A stretch of DNA of 64,000 bases, from NCBI RefSeq assembly GCF_009858175.1, contig NZ_CP047393.1, positions 2,418,001-2,482,000 on the forward strand. The letters run 5' to 3'. Below, one piece after another: positions 44,186 to 53,666 of the stretch. Numbering within the stretch: position 1 is the stretch's first letter; every line of letters begins with the position of its first letter. The translations under genes were made by a program, and so were the position numbers. The stretch is from Pontibacillus sp. HMF3514 (GTDB lineage: Bacteria; Bacillota; Bacilli; Bacillales; BH030062). Below the pieces are notes generated by a model. The model was given only the letters and a program-made list of their open reading frames with translations, searched no databases and had not been told where the DNA came from.

Positions 44186-45283
44186 TCAGACATTCTCCTT
44201 TACCCAAAGATTTCGATGAATAACAACTGTACTTTCCCCATTTGACTGAGACGTTTCACCTTTTACATTTAATAAGTCACATGAGTTATAATCAACCTGT
44301 CCACGTCCCAAAATGTCTCCTTTTGAATTGATGACTTCGACTACGTCTCCAGCACTAAATTCTCCATAAACACTTGTTACACCAACTGACAATAGACTTT
44401 TTCCTTTTTGTAATAAGGCTTTTGCAGCACCTTCATCAATTTCAACTTTTCCTGTAACTTTCGAATGGAACATGATCCATTGTTTTTTATTTTTCAAAGG
44501 AGGTAAAAAGGAGTTGCCAATATAAGTCCCATCTCCTTTCCCTTCTAAGATATCTGTAAGCTTTTCTGGTCCAGCTCCTGATCCAATGAACGTGTTCACA
44601 CCTAGAGACAGAGCTCTTTCAGCTGCCTCAATTTTGGACTTCATGCCTCCTGTGCCAACATTGGAGGAAGATCCCTTGGCAACGGACTGCAACTCTTCAG
44701 TAATTTTAGGCAGGAATGTATATTTCTTGGCTGCAGGATCTTTATGTGGATTTTTATCATACAACCCATTGATATCAGTTAAAATCATTAAACAATCAGC
44801 GTGAATAAGTCCGCTAACAAGTGCTGACAACATATCGTTGTCTCCGAATGTTAACTCATCTACTGCGACTGAATCATTTTCATTTATAATAGGGAGGACA
44901 CCACGTTTGAGCAATTCTGTTATAGTTTGATAAACATTTTTGTACTGGTCTTTTTGTGAGAAGTTTTGACGAGTTAGTAGTAACTGTGCAATATTAATAT
45001 TATTTTTAGAAAACTCCTTTGTGTAGCCTTGCATTAAAAGACCTTGTCCTACTGCTGCTGCGGCTTGTTTCCCAGAAATTGTGACAGGACGGCTAGGGTA
45101 GCCCAAATCTCCAAAGCCAGCTGCTACGGCTCCAGAAGAAATTAAAACAACTTCATTTCCTTGTTCTTTCAAATAGGAAAGTGCCTGCACATGCTCTTGT
45201 AATTTCTCTGTAGATAGCCCACCATTAGAATTCGTTAATGAACTACTTCCGATTTTCACGACAACTCTTTGTTTCCCCATCAT
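44186..45283 (-). CDS. proB: Glutamate 5-kinase with PUA domain
   Basis: 365 residues. It phosphorylates L-glutamate, the regulated first step of proline synthesis. The amino-acid kinase domain shows [35 protein letters not shown] and GTGGMKSKI; a C-terminal PUA domain starts near residue 275. The ATG at 45283 follows GAAGGGAAT; an ATG three bases later is equally possible. It is the first gene of proBA behind a leader with a terminator. Confidence 0.95.
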   Translation of the reverse strand: MMGKQRVVVKIGSSSLTNSNGGLSTEKLQEHVQALSYLKEQGNEVVLISSGAVAAGFGDLGYPSRPVTISGKQAAAAVGQGLLMQGYTKEFSKNNINIAQLLLTRQNFSQKDQYKNVYQTITELLKRGVLPIINENDSVAVDELTFGDNDMLSALVSGLIHADCLMILTDINGLYDKNPHKDPAAKKYTFLPKITEELQSVAKGSSSNVGTGGMKSKIEAAERALSLGVNTFIGSGAGPEKLTDILEGKGDGTYIGNSFLPPLKNKKQWIMFHSKVTGKVEIDEGAAKALLQKGKSLLSVGVTSVYGEFSAGDVVEVINSKGDILGRGQVDYNSCDLLNVKGETSQSNGESTVVIHRNLWVKENV

Positions 45284-45368
45284 ATTCCCTTCTTTCGATG
45301 ACTTCTTAGGATGATATTTTTGATTATTACATTTTAGGAAAGGCATTAATTTCTTTAAAGGTGTAAAA

Positions 45369-45403
45369 AGACCCTCGCATCCCTATATCGGATGAAAGCG
45401 TCT
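45369..45403 (-). terminator. Leader terminator (attenuator) upstream of proB
   Basis: On the minus strand AGACGCTTTCATCC pairs with GGGATGCGAGGGTCT (12 of 14 positions, loop GATATA), followed by T5. It is 80 bases before the proB start and after the promoter. An upstream TCGCATC (45474-45480) is complementary to GATGCGA in the 3' arm and could form the alternative structure. There is no T-box motif. Confidence 0.7.
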
Positions 45404-45433
45404 AGTAGGCATTGATTGATATAAAGTTCTCAT
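45383..45433 (-). CDS. Possible proBA leader peptide
   Basis: Sixteen codons: MRTLYQSMPTRRFHPI. The ATG at 45433 is preceded by AAGAAG. Two proline codons (CCT and CCG) occur, the second inside the 5' arm of the terminator with the stop codon in its loop. A ribosome stalled at the proline codons would block the terminator, the classic layout of amino-acid attenuation. Only two prolines make this a cautious call. Confidence 0.4.
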   Translation of the reverse strand: MRTLYQSMPTRRFHPI

Positions 45434-45495
45434 CTGTGATGCTTCTTTGTAAATCTACTCTATACCTATATGTGATGCGATTTTAACTTTTCCCA

Positions 45496-45525
45496 ATTAT
45501 CTACGAGGTCGTTTATCTATGTCAA
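45496..45525 (-). promoter_or_regulatory. Sigma-A promoter of proBA
   Basis: TTGACA (45520-45525) and GATAAT (45496-45501) with 18 bases between them on the minus strand. It places the transcript start about 220 bases before proB and leaves room for the leader. Confidence 0.7.
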
Positions 45526-45589
45526 TATTCTTTCTTTCGTTGTTTTCTATCATTTTGTAACTGTTTCACCATTATATAGAATTCATACA

Positions 45590-45647
45590 AAAAAGCAGTT
45601 CAATCAAAGAGTCAAAAAAACACTTCACTCCAGAACTGAACTACTTT
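45590..45647 (-). terminator. Probable terminator of the 45679 gene
   Basis: AGTAGTTCA and TGAACTGCT form a stem on the minus strand with a long loop, followed by T6. Confidence 0.5.
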
Positions 45648-45678
45648 ATGGCTAGGATTTTTGATCAGCTTAATAAAC

Positions 45679-46953
45679 TTACATTTCTATAGGATTATCT
45701 CCTTTGTTCTTTAGATTAACTTCAGATAGCCCTAATGTATAGTGGTCATACAATATGTCTTTGATTACTTGTACATTTTCCTCTTCACAATGGATTACAA
45801 GCATGACTTCTCCACCGTTACCCTTTTTCAGTTTCTTCTTGATCTCTTTTTTTTCAATGAGAAAATCAATTCCTATACCTAAAATGGCACCAACTCCAAA
45901 ACCAATTAATCCCCATAGTACAGGTCCTCCCGTCCAAATAAACCCATAAATGGTTCCCAGTACAGTGAAAGCTGTCGCAAATGAAATCGCCATTTCAAAT
46001 GTTTTAATTCCTTCTCCTGTAATCACATCGATGTTTTTCTTTTTGGGTTGTTGGTCCAAAGGTATAGCTAATATCTTTTCTTTCGAGATCCCACTTTGTA
46101 TTAATTCATTAATGGCTAATTCCACATATAAGGAAGAAGAAAAAGAGGCTACCACATTCATTTCATCAACCCTCTCAGACAAAAAATTTGATTTAAAGTT
46201 TTTCGGTTGATTATTTTTTTGTAAGTAAATGGCCTGCTGTGATTTATATAGTTCATTACTTTTTTTGCAAAATAAATAAGAATCAAATATAGCAAACCCA
46301 TAAATAGATGGAAGAAACAATAACCATTGAGGATCAAGGACCTCTGTAGCCTTGTCAAATTGCCCTAAGACGGTCATGTGCATTGAAGGAAGCAAATTTG
46401 AAAAGTACACTGTTGGGACAATCCAGGCAATCATGTAAAACGCAGTAGGGAGTCTATTTATGTAAAGGTGACCCAATCCAGGTAGAATAAATGACCAAAA
46501 AGCAGCAATACGAGGTCTCATTTTATCTAACAAATTATGGTCAAACCACGCAAGCTTCGTAGGAGTTATATGCTCAGCTGAGCCAAAACTATCCGCTAAA
46601 ATGGAAAATTTATTCGTACTCATTACAACTCGTCGACTATCCCATATACCAAAAATATAAACTGGGATATATATAAGAATCCATCTAGTATCTAACACTT
46701 CAGAGGCCAGTTCAAATTCTCCAATAAATGAATAGTAAATCGCTAAATTAAAATTGGCATTCAGATTTATAAAAAATTCCCATAATATTAAAACCCCACC
46801 CATAAGATATTTACACATAGCAATTTGCGGAATACCTGGGAATGCAGCTGCCCACCACATCGCAATGTATGGGTTTCGAATCGTTACCATACCAATATTA
46901 ATGGGTGAAATGACTGCTTTACCATACCGATTTTGGTTTATGTTCTCATTCAT
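45679..46953 (-). CDS. Membrane protein with duplicated TM2-like domain and C-terminal heat-induced-protein-like domain
   Basis: 424 residues. Two similar units, NPYIAMWWAAAFPGIPQIAM at about residue 27 and PRIAAFWSFILPGLGHLYIN at about residue 145, are each followed by EVLDxxW and three helices, so the first half arose by internal duplication. The C-terminal part has an ACT-like alpha/beta stretch split by a two-helix glycine-rich segment, as in the general-stress 17M-type proteins. Family assignment is tentative. It ends before a probable terminator. Confidence 0.65.
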   Translation of the reverse strand: MNENINQNRYGKAVISPINIGMVTIRNPYIAMWWAAAFPGIPQIAMCKYLMGGVLILWEFFINLNANFNLAIYYSFIGEFELASEVLDTRWILIYIPVYIFGIWDSRRVVMSTNKFSILADSFGSAEHITPTKLAWFDHNLLDKMRPRIAAFWSFILPGLGHLYINRLPTAFYMIAWIVPTVYFSNLLPSMHMTVLGQFDKATEVLDPQWLLFLPSIYGFAIFDSYLFCKKSNELYKSQQAIYLQKNNQPKNFKSNFLSERVDEMNVVASFSSSLYVELAINELIQSGISKEKILAIPLDQQPKKKNIDVITGEGIKTFEMAISFATAFTVLGTIYGFIWTGGPVLWGLIGFGVGAILGIGIDFLIEKKEIKKKLKKGNGGEVMLVIHCEEENVQVIKDILYDHYTLGLSEVNLKNKGDNPIEM

Positions 46954-47067
46954 CCCCCTACCTCCTGTAACGATATGAATTTACTATATTTTTAACCAAT
47001 CCCTATAAAAATATCAGAGTAAAAGCTCTATCGTACAAGAAGGAATGTCCAATACAAAAAAAGAAAA

Positions 47068-47104
47068 ATGCCTACTCCTCGTTTAAACAAAAGGAATAGG
47101 CACT
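47068..47104 (-). terminator. Terminator of the EAL-PAS gene
   Basis: TGCCTATTCC pairs with GGAGTAGGCA, followed by T5 on the minus strand. Confidence 0.85.
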
Positions 47105-47130
47105 GCCTCTTTATATGACTTCTTAAAAAA

Positions 47131-48780
47131 CTATATCTTAACGAAAGAATGAGGGCGACCGATTAAAACCCTCTTTTCTAAATGACCATCATCATCAAAC
47201 AGAGAGTCAAAGATGATTTCTACATCAACCATATTGCCATTTATGTCTTGAAGTTGTTCATGGTAATCGTTTGATGAATCAAGCTTTTCTTTTTTTAGAA
47301 ACCCAGACGACATATAATTCTGTATTGAGTTCCCAATAATGTCTTGAACAGGGTATCCAAGAATCTCCTCTACTGAAGGCGAAGCATACATAATGATGTC
47401 GTGTGGATCCAATGTAATTATAAGATCATTGACGTGGTCTAATACGAATCGATGCATGGATTCACTTTGAATAAGCTCTTTTTCAATTTGCTTTCTTTCT
47501 GTAATATCAACACATGATCCAATAACTGCTTTTACCTCTCCTCCTTTTCGAACTGGGCGTAAGGAGGCAAGGTAATATACATCTGCAAATTTCCCCTCAT
47601 ATGATACATGGTCTTCACCATTCCAGGCTCTTTCATAATAAGAAAGTTTGGGTTGGATATCCTCATATGGCATAATGTCCTTTAACTCTTTTCCAACAAC
47701 TTTTTCAGGTATTAAGCCAATTTTGTAAAGCAATTCACCATCACATAATGTATGTATAAAACGGTCCCCTACTTTTTCATACTTAAAAATCATTCCTTGT
47801 TGCTGACGAACCGTTTCAGTCAATTCGTTTTGTGCATTAAGGATTAATTTCTCCATTTCCTTCTCTCTGGAGATTTCTTTAGAAAGACTAAAAACTTGCG
47901 GTGAATCTTGTATTTCGTTATACCTTCTTACAAATTCTTCAGAAGGTAATGGTTTACTAAAGAAGAAGCCCTGAGCTTCATCACAGAGATTGTTTTGTAA
48001 TTTAAGCAAGTGTCCTTTTGTCTCAACACCTTCAGCTACGACTCCTAAATCTAATTCATGAGACATAGCAATAATTGTTTTCACAATGGTTTCGTCTTTG
48101 GTATCTTCCGTACAATTGTACACAAAGGATTGATCAATTTTGAGCTTATCAATAGGTAGATCTTTTAAGTATGATAGAGAACTATAACCTGTCCCAAAGT
48201 CATCCAAGCTTATTTGAACCCCTATGTTCTTCAGTTCATTCAAAGCTTGAATACCTAACTCAAAATCCATCATCATACTTTCCGTAACCTCGAGTTCTAG
48301 GAATTGTGGTGACAAATCAACTTCTTGCAAAATGCGTTGAATCTCCTCTGCAAGATTTGGGTGGAATAACTGTCCCCCTGAAAGATTCACTGAAATCACC
48401 ATCTCCGGTAAACCTTCTTGTTGCCATTCTTTCGTCTGTTCACACGCTGTATGTAAAGCCCATTTACCGATAGGAAGAATCATACCTGTTGCTTCAGCGA
48501 TGGGGATAAATTCGTTTGGAGGAATTAAACCTTTCTGTGGGTGCTCCCAACGAATTAAAGCTTCAGCACCAGTAATTTCACATGTCCGCAGGTGAAGTTT
48601 AGGCTGGTAAAAAAGAGTGAATTCATTTCGTTCTAATGCTTTTTTGAGATCGTCCTCTGTAATCCCTTTATCCATCACAAATTGATTTATTTCATCATCA
48701 GTATTACTTACTTTCTGCTTCAATATATAAAAAGAACATAAGACAATAGCTAGCACACCAATTCCGATTAAATACCCCAT
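47131..48780 (-). CDS. Cyclic di-GMP phosphodiesterase, TM-EAL-PAS-PAS
   Basis: 549 residues. An N-terminal helix (residues 2-17) is followed by a complete EAL domain (about 40-285): AEALIRWEHP, the ELEVTESMM glutamate, LDDFGTGYSSLSYLK and KIDQSF. The two C-terminal PAS domains end in the CVDITERKQIEKEL linker and a second PAS. There is no GGDEF domain. It should degrade c-di-GMP in response to a ligand or redox signal sensed by PAS. The order EAL then PAS is the reverse of most such proteins. Confidence 0.9.
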   Translation of the reverse strand: MGYLIGIGVLAIVLCSFYILKQKVSNTDDEINQFVMDKGITEDDLKKALERNEFTLFYQPKLHLRTCEITGAEALIRWEHPQKGLIPPNEFIPIAEATGMILPIGKWALHTACEQTKEWQQEGLPEMVISVNLSGGQLFHPNLAEEIQRILQEVDLSPQFLELEVTESMMMDFELGIQALNELKNIGVQISLDDFGTGYSSLSYLKDLPIDKLKIDQSFVYNCTEDTKDETIVKTIIAMSHELDLGVVAEGVETKGHLLKLQNNLCDEAQGFFFSKPLPSEEFVRRYNEIQDSPQVFSLSKEISREKEMEKLILNAQNELTETVRQQQGMIFKYEKVGDRFIHTLCDGELLYKIGLIPEKVVGKELKDIMPYEDIQPKLSYYERAWNGEDHVSYEGKFADVYYLASLRPVRKGGEVKAVIGSCVDITERKQIEKELIQSESMHRFVLDHVNDLIITLDPHDIIMYASPSVEEILGYPVQDIIGNSIQNYMSSGFLKKEKLDSSNDYHEQLQDINGNMVDVEIIFDSLFDDDGHLEKRVLIGRPHSFVKI

Positions 48781-48969
48781 TTTATTAAAGCCCTTTCTTA
48801 CTTTTTGAAAAAGAGATCAGTCAAAATAAAGCTAGCAAGACTATATCCCTATTAAACAAGTTTATTTTAAGCATTCTATACTATATTCATACCATGAAAA
48901 TACAACTACTTTCAACAAAAATCGACAAAGCTTATCATACATTTTTATGACAGTCTGAATTTTAAAAAA

Positions 48970-48996
48970 GTGACCATCGAAAAAATCGATGGTCAC
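48970..48996 (-). terminator. Terminator of the PH-domain gene
   Basis: AGTGACCATCGAT pairs with TCGATGGTCACT, with T6 at the end on the minus strand. Confidence 0.9.
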
Positions 48997-49009
48997 TAAT
49001 ACTTTCATT

Positions 49010-49504
49010 TTACTTTTCAATAGACATCTCAACATCCATAGGTTCCTCTGTTTCTATCAAGTCCTTCTCTACTTCAGCTTGAGGGCAATAATATTTTAAT
49101 GTTTTGATGAAGGTGTTTTGATTTTCTGGTGAAATTTTTATATTTCCCCACCATCCATGTCCATACACGATTTCTACAGCTTCACTTGCTGTTAATACTC
49201 TGAAGCCATCAAAGACATCATCAGTAGATCTAGCATAGACAATTTTGGAATAAGGGATTCTTTTCCTTAACGGTCCCCCCTTTACCTTGAGGTGATCGTC
49301 ATGAAATTCATACTTTATATTCGCTATCATCATGATTGCTGACGTTAGAATACCTAAATAGAGAGAGGCCCAAATCGCAATAAACATTGGAGTTCTTGTT
49401 GAGGTATCGACCACAAAAGGAATAACAAACATTAATGTCATATTCGTAATCATTTTCGTTTTAAAAATGGTGAAAAATCGATCCTTTTTAGCTTTAAACA
49501 CCAT
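49010..49504 (-). CDS. PH-domain membrane protein (bPH_6 type)
   Basis: 164 residues: two hydrophobic helices (about 18-60), then a bacterial PH domain with YEFHDDHLKVKGGPLRKRIP and YSKIVYARST, ending in an acidic tail. Bacterial PH proteins of this kind are small membrane proteins of unknown function. GGAGGAATGTCACA precedes the ATG. Confidence 0.75.
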   Translation of the reverse strand: MVFKAKKDRFFTIFKTKMITNMTLMFVIPFVVDTSTRTPMFIAIWASLYLGILTSAIMMIANIKYEFHDDHLKVKGGPLRKRIPYSKIVYARSTDDVFDGFRVLTASEAVEIVYGHGWWGNIKISPENQNTFIKTLKYYCPQAEVEKDLIETEEPMDVEMSIEK

Positions 49505-49669
49505 TGTGACATTCCTCCTTGTCTAATCTTTTGGAAATGAATTACTGTTAATTGTTTCAAAATTAAGAAAATAAATCAATTCATTTCTTTAAATAAAGCA
49601 CCTTTATGGTAAAATATGAGATAAGTTCATGGAGGATTATTGATTTATTCGATAAAAGGAGGGGATAAA

Positions 49670-50140
49670 GTGTCAAACAGTAATGAAGTATTAATGGAAA
49701 AGGAACATCAAGAAGGACCAAAAGTAAAACCAGAAAGAAGAGAAGGTGAACCTACCGCTGCTTTTAAAGGTGCATCCTGGTCTGCATTGTTTATTGGAAT
49801 CATTTCATATTTAATTGGGTTATATAATGCAACCATGCAGCTGAATGAAAAAGGGTATTATTTTGCGGTATTAGTTTTTGGACTATTTGCAGCCGTATCC
49901 TTACAAAAAGCAGTAAGAGATAAGGAAGAAGGGATCCCTGTAACCAATATCTATTATGGGATTAGTTGGTTCGCCATCATTATCGCGATTTCCTTAATGG
50001 CGATAGGCTTATATAATGCAGGAAGTATCATTTTAAGTGAAAAAGGATTCTATGCGATGGCTTTTGTTCTTAGTATATTCTCGGCGATCACTGTCCAGAA
50101 AAATGTTCGAGATACGCAGAGAGCGAGAGAAAAAGAATAA
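49670..50140 (+). CDS. YiaA/YiaB family inner membrane protein
   Basis: 156 residues. Two YiaAB units in tandem: [19 protein letters not shown] with [20 protein letters not shown], then [20 protein letters not shown] with [20 protein letters not shown]. Four helices in total; each unit ends in VRD. GTG start 5 bases after AGGAGGGG; an earlier in-frame start has no ribosome site. Function unknown. Confidence 0.85.
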   Translation: MSNSNEVLMEKEHQEGPKVKPERREGEPTAAFKGASWSALFIGIISYLIGLYNATMQLNEKGYYFAVLVFGLFAAVSLQKAVRDKEEGIPVTNIYYGISWFAIIIAISLMAIGLYNAGSIILSEKGFYAMAFVLSIFSAITVQKNVRDTQRAREKE

Positions 50141-50198
50141 AAAATTTTAGGCAGTAACTAATCTACTAACATTAAATAAAGGCATCACGAGATATAAT

Positions 50199-50231
50199 CC
50201 TCCGACTTTAAAAGTCTGGAGGATTTTTTCA
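50199..50231 (+). terminator. Terminator after yiaAB
   Basis: ATCCTCCGACTTT pairs with AAGTCTGGAGGAT, followed by T6. Confidence 0.92.
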
Positions 50232-50303
50232 TGATTTGTCTTTTAACACCCATTATGCTATAGTCTCACCATTATAATAGAAGAATGGATTTCGGAGGTA
50301 CGT

Positions 50304-51254
50304 ATGACGCAATTAACCTATACAAAATTATTAAATGAAACACTTGAGAAATATGTAGAGAGTGGTGTGGAAGAAGCTTATCAATTTATCACTCAACATG
50401 CAGATGAAATAAAGGGTGATCATGCTCAAATTTACAATTTTAAATACTCTTTAGCCGCTGCATCTGGTCGTGAGGAAGAGGCACTTGCCATCATGAAAGA
50501 AGCGATCATTGAAAAAGGCCATTGGTACTCTTATGAATATTTGAAGGAAGATGAAGACTTAAATTCCCTACGAAAGTACGACGATTTTCAGTACATGCTT
50601 GATCTTTGTAAAAAACGAGAAGAAGAAGCAAAAGAAAAAGCAAAACCTGAGATGGATGTAATGATGCCAAGCGCTAACGAAGAAGGCCATCCGCTTCTAA
50701 TCGCTTTACATGGAAATCAGGAAAACAATCGCCGCACCGAAGAAAACTGGCATACTGCCCCTTCTCATGGCTATGTATTAGCGATGCCTCAATCATCCCA
50801 AATTGAATTCTCTGGTGGTTACTCGTGGGATGATATTGAAAAAGGAACTCAAGAATTAGAAGCTCATTATGAAGAATTGAAACAACATGGGAGCATTAAT
50901 GAAGGACAGCTTATTCTCGGTGGATTTTCTGCTGGAGCGAGAGTTGCTCTTCACACTATTCTAAAAGGTGATCTGCCTGTCAAAGGATTTGTTTTTGTTG
51001 GTCCATGGCTACCTGACATTGATGAGTTAGCTGATAACTTAGAGTACCTAGCTGAGCAAGGGATTGAAGGATATGTCATTTGTGGGGATCAAGATCAGGA
51101 CTGCCTTGAAGATACAAACCGATTTGTTGAAATACTGAAGGAAAAGAATGTGCAGCACACGTATAAGGTTATTGAAGGGTTGGACCATGACTATCCAGAA
51201 AATTTTAATACTATATTAGAAAATGCTTTAGAAGACGTTATAAACATTAAATAA
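50304..51254 (+). CDS. Alpha/beta hydrolase (phospholipase/carboxylesterase type) with helical N-domain
   Basis: 316 residues. The first 110 form a TPR-like helical segment. The hydrolase domain has the oxyanion HGNQEN, nucleophile GGFSAGARVA (serine near residue 208), acid in VICGDQDQDC and histidine in GLDHDYPENF. It is an esterase-like enzyme with unknown substrate, in the cytosol. GGAGGTACGTATG is the ribosome site. Confidence 0.85.
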   Translation: MTQLTYTKLLNETLEKYVESGVEEAYQFITQHADEIKGDHAQIYNFKYSLAAASGREEEALAIMKEAIIEKGHWYSYEYLKEDEDLNSLRKYDDFQYMLDLCKKREEEAKEKAKPEMDVMMPSANEEGHPLLIALHGNQENNRRTEENWHTAPSHGYVLAMPQSSQIEFSGGYSWDDIEKGTQELEAHYEELKQHGSINEGQLILGGFSAGARVALHTILKGDLPVKGFVFVGPWLPDIDELADNLEYLAEQGIEGYVICGDQDQDCLEDTNRFVEILKEKNVQHTYKVIEGLDHDYPENFNTILENALEDVINIK

Positions 51255-51271
51255 TTATTGGTGTCCATTAA

Positions 51272-51306
51272 GAAAGTGTCTTCCCCATCGGATCAGACAC
51301 TTTTTT
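51272..51306 (+). terminator. Terminator after the hydrolase gene
   Basis: AAGTGTCT pairs with AGACACTT around a 13-base loop, followed by T7. Confidence 0.9.
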
Positions 51307-51464
51307 TAATGGTACAGTGTTGTGGAAACATGTTCAATTTGAATTAAATTATTTACGAGTTGTTGTACTTCTTCTTTAACCATTCCAAACCACCCCTATA
51401 AACAAATTCATTTATAGGATATGTATCTAAATGAAGAAAGTGCCTAGTGAATTTTTCTATCGAA

Positions 51465-51761
51465 CTATTCATCTAAAGCTACCTCATCCGTAATATCTCC
51501 ATCTTTATTCACCCAAACTCGATATGTATTACCTGTCTCCTTTTCTACGACTAAAACATACTCAATTATAAAAGCTCCCCACTCTCCTCTTCTATTTATG
51601 CTCTCAACAGAAGTGATTTCTGGGTGATCGTTTAACACTTCATGTTTAATACCTTGAAAATTCGCTTGAATGACAAATGTAATCAATAAATATACTCCAA
51701 TGACTATGGAGAATAGAATAATGATGCCATTTCGAATCAGCTTTTTATTTATTGGAGTCAA
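51465..51761 (-). CDS. Membrane-anchored hypothetical protein
   Basis: About 98 residues with one helix near the N-terminus (IIILFSIVIGVYLLITFVI) and a small outer domain (YVLVVEKETGNTYRVWVNKD). It resembles the small YxeA/DUF3139 type of exported protein only in layout. TTG start at 51761 chosen because GGGGGAG lies 8 bases upstream. Single gene. Confidence 0.6.
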   Translation of the reverse strand: MTPINKKLIRNGIIILFSIVIGVYLLITFVIQANFQGIKHEVLNDHPEITSVESINRRGEWGAFIIEYVLVVEKETGNTYRVWVNKDGDITDEVALDE

Positions 51762-51910
51762 TCTTATTGCTCCCCCTTTAAATCGCACATTTAATACATA
51801 GAAATTCTATATATTATGTTATACTAAACCCTTCTTGGAGTAAAATTTTAACAATGAATTTCTTCAGTTGACTTCAGAGTATTGATACACTCTTAACTTT
51901 AAAATACAGT

Positions 51911-51993
51911 AAAAAATACCTACCACTACCTGAAACATGAATCACTTAATGATGTGTGAAACAAATGATTTACAGGTGGTGGCAGGTATTTTA
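51911..51993. repeat. Long imperfect inverted repeat
   Basis: AAAATACCTACCACTACCTG pairs with CAGGTGGTGGCAGGTATTTT across a long loop; T-rich ends on both sides. It lies just after the patatin gene stop and may act as a terminator. A similar element is at 63067-63145. Confidence 0.75.
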
Positions 51994-51995
51994 TT

Positions 51996-52925
51996 CTACA
52001 CATTCACAAATTCACTTCTGAATTTCCTTTTATACTCTTCAAAATCCCATGTTTCTAAGAATTTTTCAGCTGCATTATAGCCAGATTGGTAAAGCCACTG
52101 TTCTTGATTCTCGCTTAACCCAAAATCCGTAATGGAGATGTTTCCTGTTGGAATCTTTACTGTTCTGGCATTGGCTTCTTTATCGAGGTGGCGAAGATCA
52201 TGAGCTTGCAGCATGGTTTTGAATATCGATTTATAAATTCCTATCGTCCCTAAACTTTCTGGTGGATCCGGGTTGATTTCTTCTCTAGTAAAATGAAAAC
52301 CGAATGTTGGCCATTTAGGCATGTAAGGAGTATCGAATATCCATATTGGAAAATTACTGAGCATACCTCCATCTACCATATATAGAGGAGATTTATATTT
52401 GTTTGTTTTCCATTTAATCGGCTGAAAGTAATAGGGAATCGTGCTACTCATCGTAACAGCCTTTGCAATTGGAAAGTCATAGCTCTCCCCATACTTTTCA
52501 AGGTCATCTGGAAAGATAGCCATTCTTCCATTGGTGATATCCGACACAATAATTTTTAACTTACCTTCTTCAAGGTCACGGAAGCTGTGTACATTTTTCT
52601 TAGCAAGGAGTTCATTCATCCATTCTTCTTCATAACGATTCTTGTACAGTCCACCCTTAAAAGCAAGATTGATTCCGTTTCCTATAAAAGGAATGTGATT
52701 GATCCAATTCTTTTTCATAAAATTTTTATAATCTAGTGTTTCCATTACATCTAATAATTCTGATCCTGAATAACCACACGCTAACAGAGCTGCGACTACA
52801 GAACCTGATGAGGTCCCTGCTAAACGATTCCACTCATATCCATGCTCTTCGATCGCTTGTACAGCCCCTACATGAGCAATCCCTCTAACGCCGCCACCTT
52901 CAAACACGCCATCTAGTATTTTCAC
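51996..52925 (-). CDS. Patatin-like phospholipase
   Basis: 309 residues. Oxyanion motif GVFEGGGVRGIAHVG at the start, nucleophile GTSSGSVVA (serine near residue 40) and DGG of the catalytic dyad in YMVDGGMLSNFP. Family members hydrolyse acyl lipids. GTG start at 52925 follows AAAGGAG by 7 bases and directly precedes the family motif; longer frames would add residues without a ribosome site. Confidence 0.92.
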   Translation of the reverse strand: MKILDGVFEGGGVRGIAHVGAVQAIEEHGYEWNRLAGTSSGSVVAALLACGYSGSELLDVMETLDYKNFMKKNWINHIPFIGNGINLAFKGGLYKNRYEEEWMNELLAKKNVHSFRDLEEGKLKIIVSDITNGRMAIFPDDLEKYGESYDFPIAKAVTMSSTIPYYFQPIKWKTNKYKSPLYMVDGGMLSNFPIWIFDTPYMPKWPTFGFHFTREEINPDPPESLGTIGIYKSIFKTMLQAHDLRHLDKEANARTVKIPTGNISITDFGLSENQEQWLYQSGYNAAEKFLETWDFEEYKRKFRSEFVNV

Positions 52926-53116
52926 GTGATAGCTCCTTTTTATTTTTAATATATCGAAGGGGTGATGGGAATGTCCAATATTATTAATTAGTGTTTGTTT
53001 AGACATTAATATTAAGTTATTTAAAAATAAGAGTTGTGTATGCTGTATATAAATGACACATATTAAAACATCCATTAAAATAACGGTATATATCACGAAA
53101 GAAATGAGGAAAGAAA

Positions 53117-53569
53117 ATGAGTAAACGAAGTGTTGATGACATTCTTCAGGAAGGTATTCATGGAAAGAAACAGATAAAATCATCTGAACGAAAAAGATTT
53201 TTAGGTACGTTTAGAGAGCGAGTGGTGATTGCCTTAACTAAAGGACAATTAATGCAAGACAATGCATTAACCCATTTAGAACAGGCTATGAAGAATCATC
53301 CTAACACGAAGCTTCTATTAAATGGTAATGTCTCTCCTCGTTTCATGAACGCAGAACAAGACCTGGCTTCCAAATATAATATCCCTTATACAGTTGTCAG
53401 CAACCGTGAAGCGGAAACTGACTTAGGAGTCGTTCTCACCTATGACCATGCTGTAAATATAGAAGATATTTTTGTTCCAGAGAAAGATGATAAACCAGAA
53501 CAGGCTAAAGTACATAAATCAAACCCAATTGTGAGGGCGATCAAGAAACTATTTAAGCCTATATCGTAA
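53117..53569 (+). CDS. yueI: YueI family protein (DUF1694)
   Basis: 150 residues. The family pattern is clear: RKRFLGTFRERVVIALTKGQ, NGNVSPRFMNAEQ and SNREAETDLGVVLTYDHAVN. Structures in the family resemble ribosome-inactivation or L7Ae-like folds; the role is unknown. AGGAAAGAAA precedes the ATG. It is convergent with the putR-like gene and separated by a bidirectional terminator. Confidence 0.9.
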   Translation: MSKRSVDDILQEGIHGKKQIKSSERKRFLGTFRERVVIALTKGQLMQDNALTHLEQAMKNHPNTKLLLNGNVSPRFMNAEQDLASKYNIPYTVVSNREAETDLGVVLTYDHAVNIEDIFVPEKDDKPEQAKVHKSNPIVRAIKKLFKPIS

Positions 53570-53620
53570 ATAATGTACTGGATCAAGATAGTGTTGTTTG
53601 TTTTATATATTTATCAAATT

Positions 53621-53657
53621 AAAAAGGACGAAACCTTATAATCGATTTCGTCCTTTT
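53621..53657. terminator. Bidirectional terminator between yueI and the putR-like gene
   Basis: AAAGGACGAAA pairs with TTTCGTCCTTT, flanked by A and T runs. Confidence 0.92.
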
Positions 53658-53666
53658 ATATTAAGC

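Noticed and set aside
45340-45560. T-box riboswitch upstream of proB
   Set aside because: No AGGGTGGNACCGCG motif or its relics; only a terminator and a short frame are visible.
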